Notes under the pieces: model-generated
Told to the model about the DNA's origin: nothing
What the model saw: only the letters and a program-made list of their open reading frames with translations
The model's database searches: none
Assembly (NCBI RefSeq): GCF_033097505.1
Contig: NZ_AP028654.1
Span: 78,001 to 142,000 of the forward strand
Length of the DNA: 64,000 nt
Direction: 5' to 3'
From: Helicovermis profundi
GTDB lineage: Bacteria > Bacillota > Clostridia > Peptostreptococcales > Acidaminobacteraceae
Shown here: positions 7,351 through 17,000 of the stretch, in pieces
Layout of the letters: each line of letters begins with the position of its first letter
Position numbering within the stretch: the first letter of the stretch is position 1
Program-made: the position numbers and the translations under genes

Positions 7351-7440
7351 AATAAAGAGAATACTAGATATGAATTATGACCATTGGTCAAAAATATAAA
7401 ACCCAACCTTACCTTATATTATTCTAGTATTCTCTTATTT
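7351..7440 (+). promoter_or_regulatory. Structured kdd-kamA intergenic element
   Basis: The arms 7351-7368 (AATAAAGAGAATACTAGA) and 7423-7440 (TCTAGTATTCTCTTATTT) pair over about 17 positions with one bulge. They enclose a 54-nt loop that contains its own palindrome, TGACCA-T-TGGTCA (7378-7390). A T-rich end follows weakly. It could be an attenuator, a partial terminator or an RNA-processing or stability element between kdd and kamA. Confidence 0.55.
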
Positions 7441-7480
7441 AATATGCAAATTGATTTAATATTTGATTGGAGGATTTACT

Positions 7481-8737
7481 GTGGGAAACTATTACAACAA
7501 TATAGAGCTCTGGAAAAATGTTACTGAGGATCAATGGAATGATTGGACTTGGCAAACAAAAAACAGAATTACTGATTTGGATACACTTAAAAAGGTTGTA
7601 AATATTACAGAGGAAGAAGAAAATGGAATTAAAAAATCGCTTGAAATATTAAGAATGGGAATTACTCCATACTATGCAGCTCATATGGATAAAAATGATA
7701 GTCATTGTCCTATTAGAATGCAAGCTGTTCCTACAATATATGAAACATATAGATCGGCAGCTGATATGGATGATCCACTTCATGAAGATTCTGATTCACC
7801 AGTTCCAGGATTAACTCATCGTTATCCAGATAGAGTATTACTTTTAATTACAGATATGTGTTCTATGTATTGTAGACATTGTACTAGAAGAAGATTTGCT
7901 GGTAGCAAAGATACAGGTATGCCAATGGATAGAATTGATGCTGCTATAGAGTACATAAGAAATACTCCTGTAGTTCGTGATGTTCTTCTTTCTGGAGGAG
8001 ATGCTTTACTTGTTTCAGATGAAAGACTTGAATATATTATCTCAAAATTAAGAGCTATTCCTCATGTTGAGATTATTAGAATTGGTTCTAGAGTTCCAGT
8101 TGTAATGCCTCAAAGAATTACTGATGATTTAGTAAATATGCTTAAAAAATACCATCCGATTTGGTTAAACACACATTTTAACCATTCTAAGGAAGTTACT
8201 CCAGAATCAATTGAAGCTTGTAGAAAACTTGCTGATGCGGGAGTTCCACTTGGTAATCAATCGGTATTATTAAAAGGAATTAATGATTGTGTTCATATAA
8301 TGCGTGATTTAGTTCATAATTTAGTGAAGATGAGAGTTAGACCTTACTATATCTATCAATGTGATTTATCTACAGGAATCGAGCATTTTAGAACTCCAGT
8401 TTCAAAAGGTATTGAAATAATTGAAGGTTTAAGAGGTCATACTTCAGGATACGCAGTTCCAACATTTGTTGTAGATGCTCCTGGTGGAGGTGGTAAAATT
8501 CCTGTTATGCCACAATATTTAATATCACAATCACCTAATAAAGTAGTTTTAAGAAACTTTGAAGGGGTAATTACTACTTATACTGAACCAGATACGTATG
8601 TTAGCGATTGTCAGTGTGAGATTTGTAAAAATGAAAGAGAACATAAAATCACTGGAGTGGGTGGTTTACTTCAAGGAAATCAAATTAATATTGAGTTAAA
8701 GCATTTAGATAGAGAAGAGAGATCACATCACGAATAA
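7481..8737 (+). CDS. kamA: Lysine 2,3-aminomutase
   Basis: A 418-residue radical SAM/PLP enzyme that interconverts L-lysine and L-beta-lysine, the first step of lysine fermentation. CSMYCRHC (CxxxCxxC) ligates the [4Fe-4S] cluster that cleaves SAM. The flanking [16 protein letters not shown] and the later [13 protein letters not shown] and [21 protein letters not shown] blocks are near-identical, from memory, to the Clostridium subterminale enzyme (416 residues). A C-terminal Cys-containing segment ([11 protein letters not shown]) matches the zinc-binding tail. The start is the GTG at 7481, with TTGGAGGA at 7468-7475 and a mature-like [14 protein letters not shown]; a TTG at 7463 lacks a correctly placed ribosome binding site. 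Confidence 0.97.
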   Translation: MGNYYNNIELWKNVTEDQWNDWTWQTKNRITDLDTLKKVVNITEEEENGIKKSLEILRMGITPYYAAHMDKNDSHCPIRMQAVPTIYETYRSAADMDDPLHEDSDSPVPGLTHRYPDRVLLLITDMCSMYCRHCTRRRFAGSKDTGMPMDRIDAAIEYIRNTPVVRDVLLSGGDALLVSDERLEYIISKLRAIPHVEIIRIGSRVPVVMPQRITDDLVNMLKKYHPIWLNTHFNHSKEVTPESIEACRKLADAGVPLGNQSVLLKGINDCVHIMRDLVHNLVKMRVRPYYIYQCDLSTGIEHFRTPVSKGIEIIEGLRGHTSGYAVPTFVVDAPGGGGKIPVMPQYLISQSPNKVVLRNFEGVITTYTEPDTYVSDCQCEICKNEREHKITGVGGLLQGNQINIELKHLDREERSHHE

Positions 8738-8767
8738 ATCAAATAAGTTTAATTACGGTGAATATAT

Positions 8768-9802
8768 ATGATGATTAAAATATTAAAAGATAAGCATAAG
8801 ACAGTGTCAATTGTTGGAATGGCAAAGAATGTAGGAAAGACGGTTACCCTTAATGAGTTAATTAATCAGGGATTATATCATAGTGTAGCGCTTGGAATTA
8901 CTTCTATTGGTAGAGACGGAGAAGAAAAGGACCTAGTAAGTAATACTGAAAAACCTAGAATATTTGTCCACTGCGGAACAATTATCACAACTGCAGAAAA
9001 ACTTCTTAAAAAATCATCAATTAAGTATGAAATATTATATGTTATGAAAAACACAACAGTTCTGGGGAGAATATTAATTATAAGAGTTCTTAGAAATGGA
9101 TATGTTGATATTTCAGGACCTGCTAATAACAAAGAAATAAGTTTAGCATCTGAAATTATGCATAGCTATGGTGCAGATTTAGTTATTATTGATGGAGCAA
9201 TTGATAGAACTTCATCTGCATCTCCAGCTATTGCTGAAGCAGCAGTTCTTTCAACGGGAGCGGCAGTAAGTAGAAATTTAAGTAGCTTAATAAATGAAAC
9301 GGTTTATAAAACAAAACTTTTGTCTTTAGAACAAATTGAGGATGGAAATTTAAGAAAAAAAGTTTATAATATATTGTTTGATAATAAAATTGCTGTTATA
9401 AATGAACAAGGATTAATAGAAATTATTAATGTAAAAGCCGCGATTGGTTCAGCTAAAAAAATAGCAACCTATATTAAGGAAAATTCTATTTTAGTTATTC
9501 CAGGTGCACTTACTGAGATGTTTTTAAAAAACTTTAGTTCGTATATTGGAAGAAAGAAAATAAAGATTGTAGTAAGAGATGGAACGAGGATATTTGTAAA
9601 AAGTGATAGATGGCTTTTCTATGAATCTATTGGAATTGATATAAAAGTATTTGATTCTATTGATATTATTGCAATAACTGTAAATCCATATTCACCAAAG
9701 GGATATTTTTTTGAGTCAAAATTAATAATTGATGGTCTTAAAAAATATATAGTAGATATTCCTATAATAGACGTGCTTAAGGAGGAAGGTTATGGATATT
9801 AA
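8768..9802 (+). CDS. kamB: KamB-like P-loop protein of the lysine aminomutase cluster
   Basis: A 344-residue protein of unproven function conserved between kamA and kamD in lysine fermenters. Residues 17-25 (GMAKNVGKT) are a Walker A loop. A possible Walker B strand is LVIIDGAIDR (about residues 138-147). No membrane segment or signal peptide is present. It overlaps kamC by 11 bases, so the two are translationally coupled. Because the cobalamin-dependent aminomutase KamDE is prone to inactivation, a chaperone or reactivase role with KamC is a reasonable guess, but this is inference and nothing in the sequence proves it. The ATG pair at 8768 follows GGTGA. Confidence 0.85.
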   Translation: MMIKILKDKHKTVSIVGMAKNVGKTVTLNELINQGLYHSVALGITSIGRDGEEKDLVSNTEKPRIFVHCGTIITTAEKLLKKSSIKYEILYVMKNTTVLGRILIIRVLRNGYVDISGPANNKEISLASEIMHSYGADLVIIDGAIDRTSSASPAIAEAAVLSTGAAVSRNLSSLINETVYKTKLLSLEQIEDGNLRKKVYNILFDNKIAVINEQGLIEIINVKAAIGSAKKIATYIKENSILVIPGALTEMFLKNFSSYIGRKKIKIVVRDGTRIFVKSDRWLFYESIGIDIKVFDSIDIIAITVNPYSPKGYFFESKLIIDGLKKYIVDIPIIDVLKEEGYGY

Positions 9803-11399
9803 AAAAGATTGTGGACTTGACTTCATATTTGATAGACTAATACCATCTGGTTATTACGGAAAAAATTATTTAAAAAATTTAAATTTATTTACACTCGAAG
9901 AAGAAGATCAACTAAAAGAAGAATATTTTTATTTAAATAATATTTCAAAGTATGCGAGTTTAAGTACGATTTCTACTAAAGTTATAAGAGAGGTCATTTC
10001 GGATATAAAAAATATTAAAGGGTCTGTTTTAAGACTTAAAAATGGTGAATATCTTTGTGATATAGAACTTTACGAAATTAAAAATTTTAATTTAAGTTTA
10101 AAAAAATTAGATAATATCCTTAATAAATATAGTTGGAATAATTATAGTAAAAATAAATTTGAAATTTCTAAAGAACTTCAAAAAATCCTTGATCCAAATG
10201 AAACACTCTCATCATCCTTTACTATATATAGTGAGTATTCTAATGAATTAAAAAATATTAGAAATGATATAGATAAAAAAATGCAAGAAGAAAAAAATAG
10301 ACTTCTTATACTAGCAAAAAAAATAGAAAAAAAATATAATATTAGTATAAAGCATTTTAATCAAATTATTATTGATAAAAACAATATAGAACTAAATGAA
10401 AAGTTTTTATTAGATAATAGTATTGTTTATCAATCTGAAGATTACTTAAAAAAAAGATATAAAGTTAGTGATGAAAAAACAGAAAAATATATAAGAGAAT
10501 TAAATATATTGAAAGCAAAAGAAATTGAAGAAGAAGATAGAGTCCTTAAGAAAATTTCGAAAGAATTGTTAATTTACATTGATTTTCTAGAAAGGCAAAT
10601 TGAAATACTAGAAAAGTTTGATTTTAGAATAGCTAAAGCTATATTTTCAAATTCATTTGATTGTGTAAAACCGGATATAATATCTGAAAATAAGATAAAA
10701 ATAGTAAATGGCAGACATTTAAAAACAGAAAATATAGTTGGAAAAGATAATTTTACTGCTATTAATATAGAACTTAATAATGGTGTTACATGTATTACAG
10801 GAGCTAATATGGGTGGTAAGACAGTTAATTTAAAATTGATTGCTCAGTGCACTTTGTTGGCTCAATTTGGGTTGTTTGTTCCAGCTGAAAAATTTGAATT
10901 TTCTTTAAGAGAATTTGTAGAAATTAGTTCAGGAGACTCTCAGAGTGTTGAAACGGGACTTAGTACTTTTGGTTCAGAAATAGTAAATATGAAATCATCT
11001 ATAGCTAGATCAAATGAAAGAGGCCTTATATTAATAGATGAACTTGCAAGAGGTACAAATCCTTTAGAAGGAACAGCGATTTCTAAAGCAATAGTAAACT
11101 ATTTAAAAACTAAAAATTCAATTTCTGTAATAACGACTCATTTTGAGGGTGTTGGACATATTAAAGAAGTAAAGCAACTGCAAGTAGCTGGTTTAAATAA
11201 GGAAAAGTTAAAAGACTTATTTACTAGTAATTATACTAATAAAACTTTAAGAAAATTACAAGAAATTATGGATTATCACTTAATAGAAATAGATGACGAT
11301 GTGAGTATTCCAAAAGATGCAATAGAAATAGCCAAATTACTTGGGCTAGATAATGATATTTTAATTGATGCATTAAGATATCTTAAGGAGGAACGATAG
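9792..11399 (+). CDS. kamC: KamC, MutS-like ATPase of the lysine aminomutase cluster
   Basis: A 535-residue protein whose C-terminal half is a MutS domain V ATPase. Walker A is GANMGGKT near residue 336. Then come the FVEISSGDSQSVETGLSTFGSEI block, Walker B LILIDELARGTNPLEG near 414, and the VITTHFEG segment. The N-terminal half is a lysine/glutamate-rich, probably coiled, lever and clamp region. The mismatch-recognition domain of MutS is absent, so it is not a repair MutS1; the family context is aminomutase operons. GGAGGAAGG precedes the ATG, which overlaps kamB by 11 bases. One base separates its stop from kamD. A role in cofactor exchange or reactivation of KamDE is suspected from conservation of the cluster. 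Confidence 0.9.
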   Translation: MDIKKDCGLDFIFDRLIPSGYYGKNYLKNLNLFTLEEEDQLKEEYFYLNNISKYASLSTISTKVIREVISDIKNIKGSVLRLKNGEYLCDIELYEIKNFNLSLKKLDNILNKYSWNNYSKNKFEISKELQKILDPNETLSSSFTIYSEYSNELKNIRNDIDKKMQEEKNRLLILAKKIEKKYNISIKHFNQIIIDKNNIELNEKFLLDNSIVYQSEDYLKKRYKVSDEKTEKYIRELNILKAKEIEEEDRVLKKISKELLIYIDFLERQIEILEKFDFRIAKAIFSNSFDCVKPDIISENKIKIVNGRHLKTENIVGKDNFTAINIELNNGVTCITGANMGGKTVNLKLIAQCTLLAQFGLFVPAEKFEFSLREFVEISSGDSQSVETGLSTFGSEIVNMKSSIARSNERGLILIDELARGTNPLEGTAISKAIVNYLKTKNSISVITTHFEGVGHIKEVKQLQVAGLNKEKLKDLFTSNYTNKTLRKLQEIMDYHLIEIDDDVSIPKDAIEIAKLLGLDNDILIDALRYLKEER

Positions 11400-12956
11400 A
11401 TGAAAGGTAAATTAAACCTCGATTTTAAATTGGTAGAAAAAGCAAAAAAATCTGCGGGAAATATAGCGGACGATATTCAAGAATTTATTGATCTACACAC
11501 AACAATAACTGTGGAAAGAACAGTAATTAGACTCTTAGGTATTGATGGAGTTAATGAATTTTCAGTGCCGTATGCAAATGTACTAATGAACCACATTGTT
11601 GAAGGTGGAGGATTTAAAGAGGGAGCGTCATATTGGATAGGAAACGCTATGGTTGAACTAAATAAATCACCTCAAGAAATAGCTGAAATGATTGTAGAAG
11701 GTCAACTTAATCTTTTTGATATTAAAGAAAATAATATTGAACTGATAAGTAAAAAAATTGATGAAGTTGCAATTAAAACAGTTGAACAAATAAGAAAAAA
11801 TAGATTAGAAAGAGAATCTTTAATAGATAGATTAGGTGAGGGGAGTAAGCCTTACCTATATGTAATTGTAGCAACAGGAAACATATATGAGGATGTTCTT
11901 CAGGCAAAGGCAGCGGCTAAACAAGGTGCTGATATTATTGCTGTTATAAGAACGACTGCTCAAAGTCTTTTAGATTATGTTCCTTATGGAGCAACTACTG
12001 AGGGATTTGGTGGAACGTACGCTACACAAGAAAACTTTAAAATAATGAGAAAAGCACTTGATGAAGTTGGAGAAGAAGTAGGAAGATATATTAGACTTTG
12101 TAATTACTGTTCAGGACTTTGTATGCCAGAAATAGCTGCAATGGGAGCATTTGAGAGACTTGATGTTATGTTAAATGATGCTTTATATGGAATATTATTT
12201 AGAGATATTAATATGCAAAGAACTCTAGTGGATCAATTTTTCTCAAGAGTTATAAATGGATTTGCAGGTATTATTATTAATACTGGAGAAGATAATTACC
12301 TTACTACTTCGGATGCGGTAGAGGAAGCTCATACTGTACTAGCATCACAAATAGTAAATGAACAATTTGCTCTTAGGGCTGGTATACCTGAAGAACAGAT
12401 GGGTCTAGGTCATGCATTTGAAATGAATCCAAATTTAGAAGATGGATTTTTACTAGAACTTTCTCAAGCTCAAATGGCAAGAGAAATATTTCCAAATGCA
12501 CCGCTGAAATATATGCCACCAACTAAATATATGACGGGTAATATATTTAAAGGTCATATCCAAGACGCTTTATTTAATATGGTTTCAATTATGACAAACC
12601 AAAGCCTTCAATTACTTGGAATGCCTACGGAAGCAATTCATACACCACTTCTACAAGATAGAGCATTATCAATAGAAAATGCAAAATATATCTTTAATAA
12701 TATGAAAAATTTAGGTGAAGAAATAGAATTTAAAAAAGATGGAGTTATTCAAAAGAGAGCGCAAAGTGTTGTAATAGAAGCTCAAAAGATGCTTTCTGAA
12801 ATTGAAAAAGAAGGCTTAATGTCGACTATTGAAATGGGAAAATTTGCTGGAATTAAAAGAGCAATGGATGGAGGAAAAGGTCTTAAAGGTGTTACAGTTA
12901 AAGGCGAAAAATACTTTAATCCATTTATACCATTAATGTTAGGAGGCAATGAATAA
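11400..12956 (+). CDS. kamD: Beta-lysine 5,6-aminomutase alpha subunit
   Basis: A 518-residue large subunit of the adenosylcobalamin- and PLP-dependent 5,6-aminomutase, which converts beta-lysine to 3,5-diaminohexanoate (and D-lysine to 2,5-diaminohexanoate). This subunit provides the TIM barrel that holds PLP and substrate. The length and the blocks TTITVERTVIRLLGIDGV, YGATTEGFGGTYATQENFKIMRKALD and PLKYMPPTKYMTGNIFKGH fit the family. GGAGG at 11387-11391 precedes the ATG. It is coupled to kamE by a TAATG overlap, ensuring balanced synthesis of the two subunits. Confidence 0.97.
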   Translation: MKGKLNLDFKLVEKAKKSAGNIADDIQEFIDLHTTITVERTVIRLLGIDGVNEFSVPYANVLMNHIVEGGGFKEGASYWIGNAMVELNKSPQEIAEMIVEGQLNLFDIKENNIELISKKIDEVAIKTVEQIRKNRLERESLIDRLGEGSKPYLYVIVATGNIYEDVLQAKAAAKQGADIIAVIRTTAQSLLDYVPYGATTEGFGGTYATQENFKIMRKALDEVGEEVGRYIRLCNYCSGLCMPEIAAMGAFERLDVMLNDALYGILFRDINMQRTLVDQFFSRVINGFAGIIINTGEDNYLTTSDAVEEAHTVLASQIVNEQFALRAGIPEEQMGLGHAFEMNPNLEDGFLLELSQAQMAREIFPNAPLKYMPPTKYMTGNIFKGHIQDALFNMVSIMTNQSLQLLGMPTEAIHTPLLQDRALSIENAKYIFNNMKNLGEEIEFKKDGVIQKRAQSVVIEAQKMLSEIEKEGLMSTIEMGKFAGIKRAMDGGKGLKGVTVKGEKYFNPFIPLMLGGNE

Positions 12957-13702
12957 TGAATAAAATTGATTTAACTAAAATAAAACCATATGGAGATACT
13001 CTAAATGATGGAATGATGCAATTTAGCTTTACTTTGCCAGTTCCTTATGGTGATGAAGCTAGTGAAGCTGCCAAACAATTACTACTTAAAATGGGTATTA
13101 AAGAACCAGCTGTTGTTTATTCAGAAGATTTAGGTGTTGGCTATACTTTTTTTACGATGTATGGAAAAAGCGAACATACAGTAGATTATACTGTAATAGA
13201 AGTTCCTAAAGTTGAGTCTGATGTTATGGATAAATACGGAGTTGAAGATTATATAAAAGAGAATATTAAAAGAGAAGTTGTAATCATAGGCGCTTGTACT
13301 GGAACTGATGCTCATACTGTTGGAATTGATGCAATTATGAATATGAAAGGTTATGCAGGTCATTATGGACTTGAAAGATATAAAGGTATTAAAACTATAA
13401 ATATGGGAAGTCAAGTTCCAAATGAAGAACTTATTGCAAAGGCAATTGAAGAAAAAGCGGATGCCGTTGTTATTTCTCAAATTGTAACACAAAAGGATAT
13501 TCATATTATGAATATGACGGAATTGATTGAACTTTTAGAAGCGGAAGGTTTAAGAGAAAAATTAATTGTTATTGCAGGTGGACCTAGAATAAGCCATGAA
13601 TTAGCTAGAGAACTCGGCTATGATGCAGGTTTTGGAACGGGAACATTTGCAGAAGACGTTGCATCTTTTGTAGTTCAACAAGTAACTGAAAGAGGTTTAT
13701 AA
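12956..13702 (+). CDS. kamE: Beta-lysine 5,6-aminomutase beta subunit
   Basis: A 248-residue cobalamin-binding subunit of KamDE. DAHTVG at residues 118-123 is the DxHxxG motif, with His120 as the lower cobalt ligand. Lys131 (in NMKGYAGHYGLE) corresponds to the PLP-binding lysine known as Lys144 in the Clostridium sticklandii enzyme; His120 and Lys131 keep the same 11-residue separation as His133 and Lys144 there. The C-terminal GGPRISHELARELGYDAGFG completes the B12 Rossmann domain. The ATG overlaps the kamD stop. A terminator follows 32 bp later, so kamE ends the operon. Confidence 0.97.
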   Translation: MNKIDLTKIKPYGDTLNDGMMQFSFTLPVPYGDEASEAAKQLLLKMGIKEPAVVYSEDLGVGYTFFTMYGKSEHTVDYTVIEVPKVESDVMDKYGVEDYIKENIKREVVIIGACTGTDAHTVGIDAIMNMKGYAGHYGLERYKGIKTINMGSQVPNEELIAKAIEEKADAVVISQIVTQKDIHIMNMTELIELLEAEGLREKLIVIAGGPRISHELARELGYDAGFGTGTFAEDVASFVVQQVTERGL

Positions 13703-13734
13703 GAATTTTAAAAAAATTTATTGTCTAGTAAATA

Positions 13735-13776
13735 AACACAGTGTTCTTTTTAAGAATGCTGTGTTTTATTTTTTGC
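13735..13776 (+). terminator. Terminator of the kdd-kam operon
   Basis: AACACAGTGTTCTT pairs with AAGAATGCTGTGTT (two wobbles) around a short T loop, followed by TTATTTTTT. Confidence 0.88.
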
Positions 13777-13879
13777 TAACTAATTTTTACAAGAATATTA
13801 CATTCTACATATTTATTAAAAATATATTAAAATTTGTCGATATTCAAGTAGAAATCTAGCTTTTTTGTTAACATATAAG

Positions 13880-13963
13880 TAACAAAGGCAAATAAATGTA
13901 TAACAAAGGCAAATAAATGTATAACAAAGGCAAATAAATGTATAACAAAGGCAAATAAATGTA
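13880..13963 (+). repeat. Four perfect 21-bp tandem repeats before the giant TIG gene
   Basis: Four identical copies begin at 13880, 13901, 13922 and 13943. Each starts TAACAAAGGC and ends AAATAAATGTA, and 21 bp is two helical turns. They occupy the 373-bp gap between kamE and the 2273-aa surface gene. Apart from the kam terminator, the rest of this gap holds only AT-rich sequence with a possible TATACT -10 box at 14018-14023 without a clear -35. Identical copies suggest recent expansion by slippage. Confidence 0.95.
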
Positions 13964-14075
13964 CGAAAATTAAAGTAAGTAAATAAACAAAAATTATAGA
14001 TTAAACAATAGTAAAAGTATACTTTCTTATTTGTAAGAGAAAATTAATTACAAAATATAGTAAAAAGGGGTTAAT

Positions 14076-17000
14076 ATGAATATACTTAAGTTAAATAAAT
14101 GGGATGCTTTTTTTAAGAAATTATTAGTGTTTTTATTAAGTATTTTATTAGTATTTTCAAATGTAGATCTATCTTTTGCACTTGATGCTGGTGATGGAGT
14201 TGTGGTAGATAAAATTAAATTTGTAAGAGAACATTTAGGATTTAACACGTCATCTGCATATATTGAAATTACAGGAACCAATTTACAGGGAGTTGTTGTA
14301 AGATTTGAAAAAGCAGGTATAGGCGGTGGTCTTCAGCTTATGGGAACGAAGGTTGACGATGAAGCTGGATTTTTAAAATATACTTTTACTACCGATGAAG
14401 CCCAGTATTTTACGGGTGTATTAAGAATAGGGAACAAAGACATTGATATAAATTTATCTAGTTTTCCTACTTTAGATAGTGTAAATAAAAAAAATATAAA
14501 CGTAGATAATAATGATGATTTAGTTCTTTCAGGAACTAATTTAGATAAAATAAAAGTAAATGCAGGTAGTTTGTCTCCTTTAGTTAAAGCTAATTTTGGT
14601 AGAGTTCAGTCTACAGAATTTTTTTATGATTCCTCTACAGGAGATAGTGCAAATAAAATTACTTTGGAAACTCCTAGTCCACCTGAAAGTAAGGGATATC
14701 AAAATATACAATTTTCGAGAGATGAAACAATAGTTGATGCAGTAAATGGAAATTATGACACAAGCGTTAAGTATTTATATGCAAGTTCATTTAGATTTGT
14801 TGAAAATGTAGGACTTACAGGGCTTGATATGTTTCCTAATACTGGAGCTAAAGGAGATGAAGTATACTTTGATGCTGATGATTTCAATGATACAAAAGAT
14901 TATTCGGTGTATTTTTTAAAAGCATTAGATGGTTCGGATGATTACAAAGATACAAATAAAGCTAGTTTTGTATCTGTGCAAAAGAATACTGTTGGTAAAG
15001 ACAGACTTATAGTTAAAGTACCTGAAAGTATTTTTTTTGAACTTAGAAATTATTATGTTGTGATTACTAATACTTTAAATGGAGAAATAATAGCAGAGCA
15101 AGTAGTAAAAGATAAGGATGGAAATGATGCTTCTTTTACTGTTATTGGTTCAGGATACAAACCTTCCGTTGAAACAGTTTTTCCTACAGAAGGTCCTGAT
15201 ACTGGTGGAAATGTTCAAATATCAGGTAGAAATATTTTGACTCCGAATGTTCCAGACTTGGTAAAACCAACGAATTCGTTTTCGGATTCATATAGTTCTG
15301 GCGATGGTAATATTACTCTTGATGTTGTCTATGGACACGGAGTAGGCGCTGGCAATAGATATGAATACAATGGAAAAGAAGTATTGGTATCAAGAAATAT
15401 AAATGTACAAATTGGTAAAAAAGTTACTTTTGTAAAAGATACATTAGGAAATTTTGTTGTTTTTAAAGGTATTCCAGACAATGTTCAAGTGAAAACAGAT
15501 GTAATCGACGATGCACTTGAAGATCCTTTAAAAGATATTATTGTAGATATAAAAACTACTCTTGTTGAAGCAACTGATGGAGTTAAAGACCCTTTAGGTA
15601 AAACATATGTATTTAGACAAATAGTAAATAAAGAAGATGGTTTTAAATTTGTACCAAGTACAATAACCCCACAAATTGATTCGGTTTCGCCTGAAATGAT
15701 TCAAATTAAAACAGCGGATACTTCTCTACAAAATCAAACTCAATTAGTAATTAAAGGTTCAAATTTTTTAGTTAGTAGATTTGTTAATGAATCAGGTGAT
15801 GTTATTACAAAATATCCATCTGTTTTGATAAAGAAAAATGGCGATAATACGCTTTTTGATAGATATCAATTAGGTGTATTTCCAAATGAAAAATCAGGAT
15901 CTGTTACAGGAATTATTAAATGGAAAGCCGATGATACAAGTACTCAAGAAAATATATTAATGAATGGTCTTAATCCAGAAAATGTTGATATAAAAATAGT
16001 TGATGACAATAATAAAATAGTTGATGGAACAACTGGAAATGATGTAGGTACAAAAATTATTATATTGCTTCCTAAGTCTTCTGTTATGAGTGATACAGGA
16101 ATTAAAAATGTACAAGTTACAAACCCTAGGCGTGGTAGTGATGATAATGGTGCTTCTTCTATATTGACGGATTCTTTAACATTTGTAAAAACAAGTGATA
16201 TTCCAGTTATAGAAAGTATTATACCCAACATAGTTACTGTTGATGGTGGAGATCAAATCGTTATAACAGGTAGCAATTTTCAAGATGGGGTTAGAGTTTT
16301 TTTAGATGGTGAAGAAATGACAGGAGTAACACGTGACATTGATTCAGAGGGTACAAAGGTACTTTTAAAATTTGATGCACCTTCTGGAAGACTTGGTTCA
16401 ACTCAGATTATTGTACAGAATTTATCTGGTGGAATGGATACAAAGTCCTTTACTTATGTAAAATCGTTTAATAAAGACCCAGAGTTATATTCATTTGCAC
16501 CTACTCTTGGAACAGAAGGCACATTAGTTTTATTAAATGGGGATAATTATTTAAAACCAGATCCTACTGCTGTTTCTACACTTGGATATGAAGGCTTAAG
16601 ATTAATTGGTTCTAGAGTTTTATTAGATGGAAAAGATATAAGTACCTATAATTATGATGGTTCAGGGAATATTGATTTTAAAGCTTATACTTCACCTTTA
16701 GCAGATAAGGCAATAACAGAATCTGCGGGAAAAGCTGTCTACTCGAAGTTCTATAAGAATGCATCTGTAATAGGTCCAGATTCAAAAATATTCCATTTAG
16801 ATAACGATAAATTTAACAATCCAAGAATAACTAATTACAAAGATGTGTATTATTCTATTAAATATGAAAATGGAACTTATAAGGCCTATGATAAAGATGA
16901 TGTTTACATTGCTAACGTAACTATTACAGACAGCCTTGGTACAAATACAAACTATCAAATAGATGGAATTACTTTACTTACAGTAAATAAAGCGATTCCT

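Noticed and set aside
7463-7480. TTG start for kamA
   Set aside because: It lies before the ribosome binding site; the GTG at 7481 is correctly spaced and gives the family length.
9792-11399. MutS2 or mismatch-repair gene
   Set aside because: The ATPase domain is MutS-like, but the mismatch-binding and Smr domains are absent and the gene is embedded and coupled in the kam operon.
13130-13504. Antisense ORF of 124 codons inside kamE
   Set aside because: It lies opposite a highly conserved gene, has biased composition (Ser, Asn, Phe, Ile) typical of shadow frames, and no ribosome binding site was seen.
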